From contig JAJDDT010000109.1 of NCBI GenBank assembly GCA_029260165.1, forward strand, positions 1-42,959: a stretch of 42,959 bases of DNA. Reading direction: 5' to 3'. The stretch's first letter is position 1; every line of letters starts with the position of its first letter. Position numbers and translations under genes: made by a program. Below the pieces are notes generated by a model that ran no database searches, had not been told where the DNA came from, and saw nothing but the letters and a program-made list of their open reading frames with translations. Of this stretch, positions 32,658-39,814 are shown one piece after another. The stretch is from Phycisphaerae bacterium (GTDB lineage Bacteria > Planctomycetota > Phycisphaerae > UBA1845).

Positions 32658-33757
32658 ATATCCTCGATCGCTACATCTTTCGCTCGCTCATCGTGAACTA
32701 CCTGATCGCGCTGGCGGTCATGGTCAGTCTGTACATGACGTTGGATTTGTTTTTCAACGTCGACGAATTCACCGAATCTCAGGAATCCGTCGCTCAAATC
32801 CTCCGCAACGTCGGCTCCTACTACGCGACCCACGGCTTTCTGTACTTCTCGCAACTGTCCGGCGTGATCACATTATTCGCCTGCGTCGCCACCATTGCAC
32901 GCCTGCGTCGAGCGAACGAGCTGGCTGCCATCGTCGCGTCGGGCGTCAGCCTGTACCGAGTGGCTGCCCCGGTTGTCGTTTTCGGAATTCTGACGTCCAC
33001 ACTCTGGTACCTCGATGCGGAGGTCGCTATCCCGTCGATGGCCCACCGCCTCGCCCGCAACCACGAGGACGCCTCCGGCGACAATGCCAAGGGCATCTGG
33101 CTCGTTAACGACGGCGAGCGCGATCTTCTTTCCGCGCGTGTATTTATCCCCACCGCAAAAGAAATGCAGTATCTCCTCGTCCAGCACCGCGACGAAACCG
33201 GCAACATCGAGAAGGTCACCGAAGCAGACGTCGCCCGATGGAAACCCATCCCGGACCACCCACACGGCGGCGTTTGGGAGCTCGAGGGTGGAAAGGAAAT
33301 TGTCCGACGCGTTGCAGACTCCTCCCTGGGACCGCAGGAAAAGATGGTCCCCACGCCTGTCACCACCTACGAGAGCAGTCTCACGCCCGAATCCATCGAA
33401 TTACGCCAGGCTCAACAATGGATCCGCTTCCTGTCGTCAGCCAAACTGAACGCGTTGAAAGAACGGGAACCGTTCATGGCTGCCCGGGTTCGCGAGGTCC
33501 AACACGCGCGATTCGCCACCCCGATCGTCCATTTTCTGATGATGCTCCTTGGCGTCCCGTTTTTCCTTAGTCGCGAACCCGCAAACATCATCCGCGACGC
33601 GGGCAAATGCGTGCTCACCTGCGGGCTTTGTTTCCTGCTTGCATTTGTCGGCGAAAATTTCATTCAAACCGATACTCTGTCAGCCATGCCGTCCTGGCTG
33701 CCGATGATCATTTTTGCCCCGGTCGCCGTCGTTCTTATTGACCGTATCCGAACATGA
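32654..33757 (+). CDS. lptG: LptG-type LPS export permease subunit
   Basis: Partner of LptF in the LPS transporter. The 367 residues start at ATGA, overlapping the lptF stop codon. The first helix motif ILDRYIFRSLIVNYLIALAVMVSLYMTLDLF is typical of LptG, followed by SQLSGVITLFACVATIARLRRANELAAIVASGVSLYRVAAPVVVFG. At the C-terminus are TPIVHFLMMLLGVPFFLSR and helices to WLPMIIFAPVAVVLIDRIRT. Length matches the family. Coupling implies equal synthesis of the two subunits. LptB, LptC and LptA are not in the window. Confidence 0.9.
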   Translation: MNILDRYIFRSLIVNYLIALAVMVSLYMTLDLFFNVDEFTESQESVAQILRNVGSYYATHGFLYFSQLSGVITLFACVATIARLRRANELAAIVASGVSLYRVAAPVVVFGILTSTLWYLDAEVAIPSMAHRLARNHEDASGDNAKGIWLVNDGERDLLSARVFIPTAKEMQYLLVQHRDETGNIEKVTEADVARWKPIPDHPHGGVWELEGGKEIVRRVADSSLGPQEKMVPTPVTTYESSLTPESIELRQAQQWIRFLSSAKLNALKEREPFMAARVREVQHARFATPIVHFLMMLLGVPFFLSREPANIIRDAGKCVLTCGLCFLLAFVGENFIQTDTLSAMPSWLPMIIFAPVAVVLIDRIRT

Positions 33758-33826
33758 CCGCCGCAGGACGGTGCCGCACCTGAATCAACCTCGTTTTCGG
33801 GGAATGTCGCAACCACGCGGACCGGT

Positions 33827-33832
33827 TATAAT
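33827..33832 (+). promoter_or_regulatory. TATAAT box seven bases before the radical SAM ATG
   Basis: A perfect TATAAT (33827-33832) lies seven bases before the ATG at 33840, with no Shine-Dalgarno sequence and only a poor -35. If used, the transcript would begin at or beside the A of the start codon. Confidence 0.5.
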
Positions 33833-33839
33833 CAATACG

Positions 33840-34754
33840 ATGACAAGCCTGCCAATCCAACAGCAGTCCACCCCCCGCGTCCCACTTGTCAGCCTTGACA
33901 CCCTCTGGTTTCAGGTCGCAGGAACAATCTGTAACCTGCGCTGCAACCATTGTTTCATCAGTTGTGCCCCCGAAAACGACAAATTCAAGTTTCTCACACT
34001 GGAAACCTGCAAACGCTACCTGATCGAAGCAGCCGACCTCGGCGTCAGGGAGTTCTACTTCACCGGCGGTGAACCGTTCGCCAACCCCGAAATGTGCGAC
34101 ATCCTGGCAGAAACCGTCAAATTCGGACCCGCCACCATCCTCACCAACGCAACACTGCTTCGCGAATCAACGCTCGACAGACTCCGCGAGATCAACGATG
34201 CGACCCCCCACCCGATCGAAATGCGCGTCAGTATCGATGGCTATTCGGCCGAAATGAACGACCCCATCCGTGGTGAGGGGACGTTTGATGCCGCCATCGA
34301 CGGCGTGAAAAAACTCGTCAAAATCGGGTTTCTGCCCATCATCACGATTACGCGAACATGGGACGGCTGCGACGACGAGGTGCTCGCCTCATTCCGTTCG
34401 CTGCTGGCCGACATCAACTACTCCAGCCCGCGACTGAAAATCCTTCCATCGCTCAAGCTCGGTGCTGAAATCGCCAGAACACGCGGATACCACAACGAAG
34501 AACGCATTACCCCCGAAATGATGTCCGGCTACGACGTCAGCCAACTCGTGTGCTCGTCCGCCCGCGTTGTCACGGATCAGGGCATCTGGGTCTGCCCGAT
34601 CCTCATCGATTCCCCGGACGCAAGGCTCGGAAACAAACTGTCCGAATCCCTCGTTGATTACCCCCTGCGACACAACGCCTGTTTCACCTGCTGGTCCTTC
34701 GGTGCCATCTGCTCAAACGACCCCAAGTCCACCTGCACCGCAGGTGATGCCTAA
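33840..34754 (+). CDS. Radical SAM protein with C-terminal Cys cluster
   Basis: The 304 residues begin a radical SAM domain with CNLRCNHC (Cys31, Cys35, Cys38), then REFYFTGGEPFANPEM and MRVSIDGYSAEMNDPIRG. The C-terminal part has further Cys (CSSARVV...GIWVCPILID...HNACFTCWSFGAICS), as in SPASM/twitch-type extra iron-sulfur sites. Such enzymes install modifications on peptides or small substrates; no precursor peptide or partner was recognised beside it. The start has no ribosome site but a perfect TATAAT seven bases upstream. The stop codon overlaps the convergent gene by four bases. Confidence 0.88.
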   Translation: MTSLPIQQQSTPRVPLVSLDTLWFQVAGTICNLRCNHCFISCAPENDKFKFLTLETCKRYLIEAADLGVREFYFTGGEPFANPEMCDILAETVKFGPATILTNATLLRESTLDRLREINDATPHPIEMRVSIDGYSAEMNDPIRGEGTFDAAIDGVKKLVKIGFLPIITITRTWDGCDDEVLASFRSLLADINYSSPRLKILPSLKLGAEIARTRGYHNEERITPEMMSGYDVSQLVCSSARVVTDQGIWVCPILIDSPDARLGNKLSESLVDYPLRHNACFTCWSFGAICSNDPKSTCTAGDA

Positions 34755-35074
34755 CCCCGCTCGAAAGGATGCTCCTGATCCAGAGGCGTACCCTGCATGG
34801 TCCGCAGGTAGCAGTGCAACCGTTTCGGGAAGAAACCAATATCCGCCACGAACCCCCGCCCCTTTAATCGCACACTCGTCTCGTTTTCGGGACAACGATG
34901 CGTCCGCGACACCGCCCGCAGCGACTCCCGATCAAGAAACCCCGACCGCCGCTCCGCCAACTCACCATCAATGTAAAGCTCCGCCGAAAACCGAAGCCAA
35001 CCCACCCGCGCAACGACCTCAGCCTCGTGACCACCGTCTTTCGCAACCGTAATGTATCGTCGCTCCACGGACAT
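34751..35074 (-). CDS. Small hypothetical protein (107 aa)
   Basis: The ATG at 35074 follows GGAGG ten bases upstream. The composition is protein-like: an alternating-strand opening (RRYITVAKDGGHEAEVVARVGWLRFSAELYIDGELAERRSGF) and a shorter second half with RLKGRGFVADIGFF. There is no signal peptide, helix or catalytic motif, and the family was not recognised. It converges on the radical SAM gene with overlapping stop codons, so both transcripts must read through the overlap. Confidence 0.6.
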   Translation of the reverse strand: MSVERRYITVAKDGGHEAEVVARVGWLRFSAELYIDGELAERRSGFLDRESLRAVSRTHRCPENETSVRLKGRGFVADIGFFPKRLHCYLRTMQGTPLDQEHPFERG

Positions 35075-35196
35075 TGCTGTCATGCCTCCCCGCGCCGTCC
35101 GGCAACCAACACGCCCAACAGCCGGGCTTCATTCACCGTTCTTATCGCCCCTCCAATGCCGACAACGGGGCCGATAACACACCCACCTGACTTTAC

Positions 35197-35226
35197 TTGC
35201 GTCGAGGATGTCCAACTCGGTAAGAT
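35197..35226 (+). promoter_or_regulatory. Possible promoter before the signal-peptide gene at 35293
   Basis: TTGCGT (35197-35202), an 18-base spacer and TAAGAT (35221-35226). Confidence 0.35.
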
Positions 35227-35292
35227 ACCACCCTACCGGGCGTTATGCTACTCGACAGGGCGTCGGAGCACCGCACCCATAAGGCTTTCCTT

Positions 35293-36063
35293 ATGATCGG
35301 CCGCGTCAAACCATCCAGAATCCGCAACTCAGCACGCACCGTCTGCATGGGTTTCCTTACGCTCGTCACCACCCAGCTCAGTTACGCCGCAGCCGCTCCG
35401 CCATCCCAACGCTCGAACGCTGACGCCCTCGCCGCATTGATCGAACTTGCCGACCAACGCCCCGACATTTCCGCCGACAACTGGAACTCCCCCGAGGAAT
35501 TCGACGAACTCTATGGTTGGCTTTGCGAGGTGCTCGACGAACTTGACAACATTGTCGCCGCCTCTGAACGCGCTGTGGGTCATCGTGACGGCCGGCTTGA
35601 TCGCACAAGCAAAACGAACAACCTGCGTACCAATGACGCGAAATCCCCCAACCTGACCCCAACCCAGACAGCCCAAACCAATCCCGATTCATCCTTTGTC
35701 GAATATACAGATGGATCGATCTTCTTCAGCAGCCTCGTCCACGACGGCCTGTCAACCTCGTCAATGCACGACGGCATCGACCTGATGATCGAAATCACCG
35801 ATGGGTCGACGCCCGCGTCGGAAAACATCAACAGGACCCATCAATCCGGGGGTATCGCTTTCAGCTCACGCACGCAGGGGTCCACCGAACGCGTCGGCCG
35901 ATTCGTCAAACCATTCGTCAACACATGGTACTTCGACTGGCCCTGGGTCGCACGAGACGGACAAAACATGTTCCTCTGGGTCGTCGGACCGCCGGTCGGT
36001 GCGGCCACCGTCCTCTCGCTCGGATTTGTCCTCTTTACTAGGCGACCGTCGAGCCACAGGTGA
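35293..36063 (+). CDS. Exported protein with C-terminal membrane anchor
   Basis: The 256 residues from the ATG at 35293 begin with a signal peptide (SARTVCMGFLTLVTTQLSYAAAA). An upstream ATG at 35245 is possible. The exported part is Ser/Thr/Asp/Asn-rich, with an acidic helix at the start (ALIELADQRPDISADNWNSPEEFDELYGWLCEVLDELDNIV). Near the end one hydrophobic helix (FLWVVGPPVGAATVLSLGFVLF) is followed by a basic TRRPSSHR tail, as in a sorting or anchor signal. The family is unknown. The anchor resembles, but does not match, the PEP-CTERM layout. Confidence 0.65.
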   Translation: MIGRVKPSRIRNSARTVCMGFLTLVTTQLSYAAAAPPSQRSNADALAALIELADQRPDISADNWNSPEEFDELYGWLCEVLDELDNIVAASERAVGHRDGRLDRTSKTNNLRTNDAKSPNLTPTQTAQTNPDSSFVEYTDGSIFFSSLVHDGLSTSSMHDGIDLMIEITDGSTPASENINRTHQSGGIAFSSRTQGSTERVGRFVKPFVNTWYFDWPWVARDGQNMFLWVVGPPVGAATVLSLGFVLFTRRPSSHR

Positions 36064-36163
36064 CAGCGGTCCGTCGGACTTTTGGAACGTTGTCCCGGCG
36101 AGGTGTTGCAGGTGGCCTGGGAATTCAGCCAGGCCCCTGAAATATCGCCTCATCGAACTTTAT

Positions 36164-36191
36164 TTGACACGTCGAACTTTGTCCGTACAAT
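36164..36191 (+). promoter_or_regulatory. Strong promoter of the DtxR-type regulator
   Basis: Consensus TTGACA (36164-36169), a 16-base spacer and TACAAT (36186-36191). The start point would fall around 36198, immediately before a perfect palindrome. Confidence 0.75.
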
Positions 36192-36200
36192 CGCGGCGAA

Positions 36201-36217
36201 TTGAGACTGAGTCTCAA
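36201..36217 (+). promoter_or_regulatory. Operator-like palindrome (8-1-8) at the regulator's own promoter
   Basis: TTGAGACTGAGTCTCAA is a perfect inverted repeat with a single central base. The layout resembles iron-box sites used by Fur and DtxR-type repressors. It lies just after the predicted start point, so a bound repressor would block transcription. Confidence 0.75.
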
Positions 36218-36264
36218 GACAGGCGGCACTGGAATTCCGCCGAACTGACGGAACGAGGTAGCGG

Positions 36265-36792
36265 ATGCATCGGAAAGATCAGCTTTCCTCCACCCACGAG
36301 ATGTACCTGAAGGTGCTCTACCGACTTGGCCAGCAACACGATGTGGCCCGGGTTCGGGACATGGCCAGGGACCTGGGCGTCAATCCGGGCACGGTGTCGG
36401 CTGTCCTCAAGAAGCTCGAAAAGGCGGACCTGGTGCGTCACGATCGGTACGGCGTCGTGGTGCTCACGTCTTCCGGCAACGCGGTGGCCGAGTGCGTGAT
36501 TCACCGCTTTGAGACAATCAGGGCGTTGCTTGTCGAGGTGCTGGGCGTGGCCCCGGACATGGCCGAGGTTGACGCGTGCATGATGGAGCATGCGGTGAGC
36601 CCGACCACCGTGAACCGAATGGAACGGATGGTCGGCCTGGTCATGGATGGGAAGATCGATATCGGGGCGTTCCTTGATAGCCCCGGGCGACCCGAGACTG
36701 ATCGATGTTGCAAATGCGAAACCAAAGGCGCGTGTCAGGCAGAAGCCGAATTGGAACGACATTCAGGACGCGCGACTGCGTCGAAAGGATGA
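36265..36792 (+). CDS. Iron-dependent repressor, DtxR/IdeR type
   Basis: Metal-dependent transcriptional repressor. The 175 residues contain an N-terminal helix STHEMYLKVLYRL with Met13 in the place of DtxR Met10, a winged helix (VARVRDMARDLGVNPGTVSAVLKKLEKADLV), and the metal-binding dimerisation part IHRFETIRALLVEVLG...VDACMMEHAVS. His80, Glu83, Cys105, Glu108 and His109 match DtxR ligands. Cys at 105 and Met at 13 favour Fe(II), not Mn(II). No SH3-like domain; instead a Cys-rich tail (Cys148, 149, 151, 157). The ATG follows GAGGTAGCGG. The palindrome at its own promoter suggests autoregulation of the three-gene operon. Confidence 0.88.
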   Translation: MHRKDQLSSTHEMYLKVLYRLGQQHDVARVRDMARDLGVNPGTVSAVLKKLEKADLVRHDRYGVVVLTSSGNAVAECVIHRFETIRALLVEVLGVAPDMAEVDACMMEHAVSPTTVNRMERMVGLVMDGKIDIGAFLDSPGRPETDRCCKCETKGACQAEAELERHSGRATASKG

Positions 36793-36867
36793 CAAAGCCG
36801 TATCCGCTGTATGACGTTGGCATGACTGTCTGTGCACATCGGCGAGATATTTTGCGAGGAATCAATC

Positions 36868-37827
36868 ATGAAAAAGAGACGTGCATTATGTGTTGTTCTT
36901 GTCGGTGTTGCGGCGGTCATCGCCATGACAACGGGTTGTTCTCGCGATTCATCCGCGCAGGCAGCGTCCCCGGAGTTCGAATCTCCATCGCCGAGGAAGC
37001 TGGGCGTGTTGCTCGTGAGCCACGGATCGCGTTCGGCGCGATGGCGGGAAATGTTGCTGGGGGTGGAGAGTGGTGTGCGACCAGGCGTCCTTGCGATGGA
37101 CAAAATCGAACGGGTCACCAGCGCGTTTATGGAGTACACCGAACCTTCAATTGCCACACGACTGGAGGAATTCGACCGCGAAGGCTTCACGGATGTGATC
37201 CTCGTGCCATTGCTGTTGACGGTAAGCTCTCATTCGTTCGATGATATTCCGACGATTTGTGGACAACAACAAAACGTGGTGGCGTTGGAGCGATTGCGTG
37301 CCGATGGTATTCGCGTGTACAAGCCGCAAGCCCGCGTGCATACAACCGCGCTTCTCGATTTTGCAGACATCCTGAGCAACAACGTGCTGCGACGCGTGCA
37401 ATCCCTGAGCGAAGGTGCTGCCAACGAAGGTGTGCTGTTGGTCGGGTATGGCAGCGCCGACTACGAAGAGGAGTGGTCGAATCTTCTGGATCGTCGCCTG
37501 GGCGCGTTGCTGAAGCAGAAGCTGGGTGTTGCGGAGTGCAAACACTGTTGGTGCGGACACATCGCGCATTACGATCCCGTGGTGACCCAACGCGCCATCG
37601 AGGACATCCTCACCCGACGCAAGCGTGTCCTGGTGGTTCCTGTGCTGGTGGCGGTGGATGAAATGTTCCAGGAGGGGATTATTCAGGACGGAATAGACAA
37701 GGTGGATGACGAGGCTCGTGTTCGTTACGTTCCCGACGCCATCCTGCCTGATCCCGGGGTGCGTCAATGGGTCGTGGACGCCACCGCGAGCGTCCATCGC
37801 CGTATACTGACGCCAGTGGTTCAATGA
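36868..37827 (+). CDS. Lipoprotein with tandem CbiX-like chelatase domains
   Basis: The 319 residues (GAGGA ribosome site) start with a lipoprotein signal ending MTTGC (Cys24). The first domain has the CbiX hallmarks: GVLLVSHGSR with His52, SAFMEYTEPSIATRLEEF, and VILVPLLLTVSSHSFDDIPTI with His122. CbiX enzymes insert Co or Fe into sirohydrochlorin or porphyrins. The second domain keeps the fold (EGVLLVGYGSADYEEEW; VLVVPVLVAVDEMFQEG) but lacks both His. It carries an unusual metal-like cluster, CKHCWCGHIAH (224-234). Being anchored outside the inner membrane, it probably handles metal or tetrapyrrole in the periplasm. It overlaps the PepSY gene by ATGA. Confidence 0.8.
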   Translation: MKKRRALCVVLVGVAAVIAMTTGCSRDSSAQAASPEFESPSPRKLGVLLVSHGSRSARWREMLLGVESGVRPGVLAMDKIERVTSAFMEYTEPSIATRLEEFDREGFTDVILVPLLLTVSSHSFDDIPTICGQQQNVVALERLRADGIRVYKPQARVHTTALLDFADILSNNVLRRVQSLSEGAANEGVLLVGYGSADYEEEWSNLLDRRLGALLKQKLGVAECKHCWCGHIAHYDPVVTQRAIEDILTRRKRVLVVPVLVAVDEMFQEGIIQDGIDKVDDEARVRYVPDAILPDPGVRQWVVDATASVHRRILTPVVQ

Positions 37828-38375
37828 ACTGGCGAGGTTGGGCCCGTGTCCTGCACCGCGACCTGGGCTATTTTTTCACCGGAGTCGTGCTGATATTCGC
37901 CGTCTCCGGTCTGGCCGTCAATCATGCTCGCGACTGGGATCCGGATTTTCAGGTGGAGCGTTTGGCGGTGCGTCTCGACCTGCCCGATCGCAGGGCGGAT
38001 GTCACCGAAGCGGACGTGCGCGAAGCACTGACCACCGTTGCCCAATGCGGGGATTTTCTCACGATGGATTTCCCCACCGATCATCAGATCAAAATATTCC
38101 TCAGCGACGGATCCATGCTGATTTCTCTCAGGGACGGAACAGGCATCTACGAGTCGGTTCGGCGGCGGGCAATTCTATATTCCGCGAATCGCCTGCATCT
38201 GAACCCCAAAGGTTGGTGGTTGGCTTTCTCGGACATTTTTGCGGTGGCGCTCCTGGTGATTGCCGTCACGGGCCTGGTTCTGTTGCGTGGTCGCGGCGGT
38301 TTCTTCGGCAGGGGCAAGTGGTTTGTGGGAGTCGGCGTGCTGTTGCCACTCCTTGCCCTCCTGCTGTACGACTGA
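37824..38375 (+). CDS. PepSY-type transmembrane protein
   Basis: The 183 residues have a first helix (LHRDLGYFFTGVVLIFAVSGLAVNH) that matches the PepSY_TM_like_2 pattern and its NH ending. A periplasmic loop follows (DPDFQVERLAVRLDLPDRRADVTEADVREALTTV...IKIFLSDGSMLISLRDGTG), then two helices (FSDIFAVALLVIAVTGLVLL; WFVGVGVLLPLLALLL). Related proteins occur with siderophore and heme uptake genes. Coupling to the chelatase-like lipoprotein by ATGA and to the DtxR-type repressor suggests an envelope role in iron or tetrapyrrole handling. Confidence 0.82.
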   Translation: MNWRGWARVLHRDLGYFFTGVVLIFAVSGLAVNHARDWDPDFQVERLAVRLDLPDRRADVTEADVREALTTVAQCGDFLTMDFPTDHQIKIFLSDGSMLISLRDGTGIYESVRRRAILYSANRLHLNPKGWWLAFSDIFAVALLVIAVTGLVLLRGRGGFFGRGKWFVGVGVLLPLLALLLYD

Positions 38376-38485
38376 CAGCCTGTCGAACCTTGGAAACGGC
38401 ATGAAAACACGACTGCCTCCATCATCGAGCACAGACGAGCCGATTGGGCGGCGCTCAACTCGAAAACACCCCTGCGTGCGACGAT

Positions 38486-39628
38486 TCAGGCCTCCGCCGA
38501 CCGCGTCGCGTAACGAATCGCCTGCCTCCCCGCCAATTCCTCCGACTCCCCCATGCTCCCATAGTGCCACAGCGTGACACCCGATACCCCCATGTCCACC
38601 AGATCGTGCAACCGCTTTACCAAACCCGATCCATCCACCGCCAGCGGGTCCCATGCATCCACCATCACCTCAAGTCGAACCCCAGGCTGACCGCGATGAA
38701 TCAAGCGCAACCGGCCCAAATCGCGATCCGCCCCCATATCAACCTGCAACCCGGCAAACCCATTTGGCAATCTCGTCACACCCTCGTGCCCACAATGCAA
38801 CACCAGCTTCGCATCAACACTCTCCGACAGCGAGTCAACAAACCCCGCAAACCCACGCCGACGATCATTCATATATCCTGACAAAACCTCGTCACGCTCC
38901 AGCAACTCATCCAGCGTCCCCACCGAACTCCCCCGTCCCTCGATCAATCCAGATAACGCTTTCTGCGCTGACCGCAACGCCGCCGACGTCGCATCCGCAC
39001 TCCCCGCAGCCTGCATGCACGATTCACAAAAACAAACCGACAACAGGTCCCGCACCGACCCGGGCAACCCCATCGGCACGTCCGCCCCATCAAACAAATT
39101 CGTATCAAACACCCGGTCAAGACCCACCAACTCGATCCCGCGCACCCCATAGTTCCGCCCCAGATCCATTATCACCGCCCGCAACCACTCGGCTGCATCA
39201 GGATTCGACAGACACAAACAATCCGGCGACACATCCGCAAACGCCGACCTGACCGCCGCCTCCGGATACCGCGTCGCCATCCGCCCCACCCGCCGCGTAT
39301 CCATCCGCACGCGCAAATCCAAACCGCGCTTCGCACACGCCTCCACCACTTTCACCAGCGGATTCCGGGCCTTCAAATGTTCCTCAACGATCGGCTTCAA
39401 CCGCGTCCGCTCGTACAAATCATGATCAGGCTGAAAACAAAGACCACCCCGCGTGCGAAACACCCGAGGCTCCAACCTGCCCCGACGACGCAACTGACAC
39501 ACCGGACCCGTCGCACACACGACCGTCAGCCCGCTCACCCCAAGCTGACCCTGCAACAAATCCAGAACAGACTCCACCCCCGCCTGCTCCATATCCCACA
39601 AATAACCCGCAACCCGTATCGCAAACAT
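38486..39628 (-). CDS. Predicted TIM-barrel protein, glycoside-hydrolase-like
   Basis: The 380 residues from the ATG at 39628 (TAGGA nine bases upstream) have no signal peptide. The order of strands and helices (VVEACAKRGLDLRVRMDTRR, DCLCLSNPDAAEWLRAVIMDLGRNYGVRGIELVGLD, SVDAKLVLHCGH, LEVMVDAWDPLAVDGSGL, MGVSGVTLWHYGSM) looks like a (beta/alpha)8 barrel with a CFCESC insert, as seen in some family-10-like or beta-galactosidase-like proteins. No catalytic acid pair can be fixed. The upstream open frame of 67 codons is non-coding in character. Divergent from the M1 peptidase gene. Confidence 0.6.
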   Translation of the reverse strand: MFAIRVAGYLWDMEQAGVESVLDLLQGQLGVSGLTVVCATGPVCQLRRRGRLEPRVFRTRGGLCFQPDHDLYERTRLKPIVEEHLKARNPLVKVVEACAKRGLDLRVRMDTRRVGRMATRYPEAAVRSAFADVSPDCLCLSNPDAAEWLRAVIMDLGRNYGVRGIELVGLDRVFDTNLFDGADVPMGLPGSVRDLLSVCFCESCMQAAGSADATSAALRSAQKALSGLIEGRGSSVGTLDELLERDEVLSGYMNDRRRGFAGFVDSLSESVDAKLVLHCGHEGVTRLPNGFAGLQVDMGADRDLGRLRLIHRGQPGVRLEVMVDAWDPLAVDGSGLVKRLHDLVDMGVSGVTLWHYGSMGESEELAGRQAIRYATRSAEA

Positions 39629-39710
39629 GAACCCGATCCTACCGCCAGCCACCCGTTGTTCAAGACATGTGCCAATCCACCATCCCCATGCGAACACCGG
39701 GCAGCGCCCC

Positions 39711-39739
39711 TTGGCCACCCCCATCGGTTCCGCTATCCT
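39711..39739 (+). promoter_or_regulatory. Promoter of the M1 peptidase lipoprotein gene
   Basis: TTGGCC (39711-39716), a 17-base spacer and TATCCT (39734-39739), about 75 bases before the ATG at 39815. Confidence 0.45.
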
Positions 39740-39814
39740 CACCCCAACGAGCCGACGTCGGGCAGGACGAATCACGCGCGACGAATTCAACAAGACTACC
39801 TGCGGAGACCATCC

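Noticed and set aside
36501-37190. Minus-strand frames opposite the DtxR-type regulator and chelatase-like gene
   Set aside because: No start signals; the plus-strand genes have complete family motifs.
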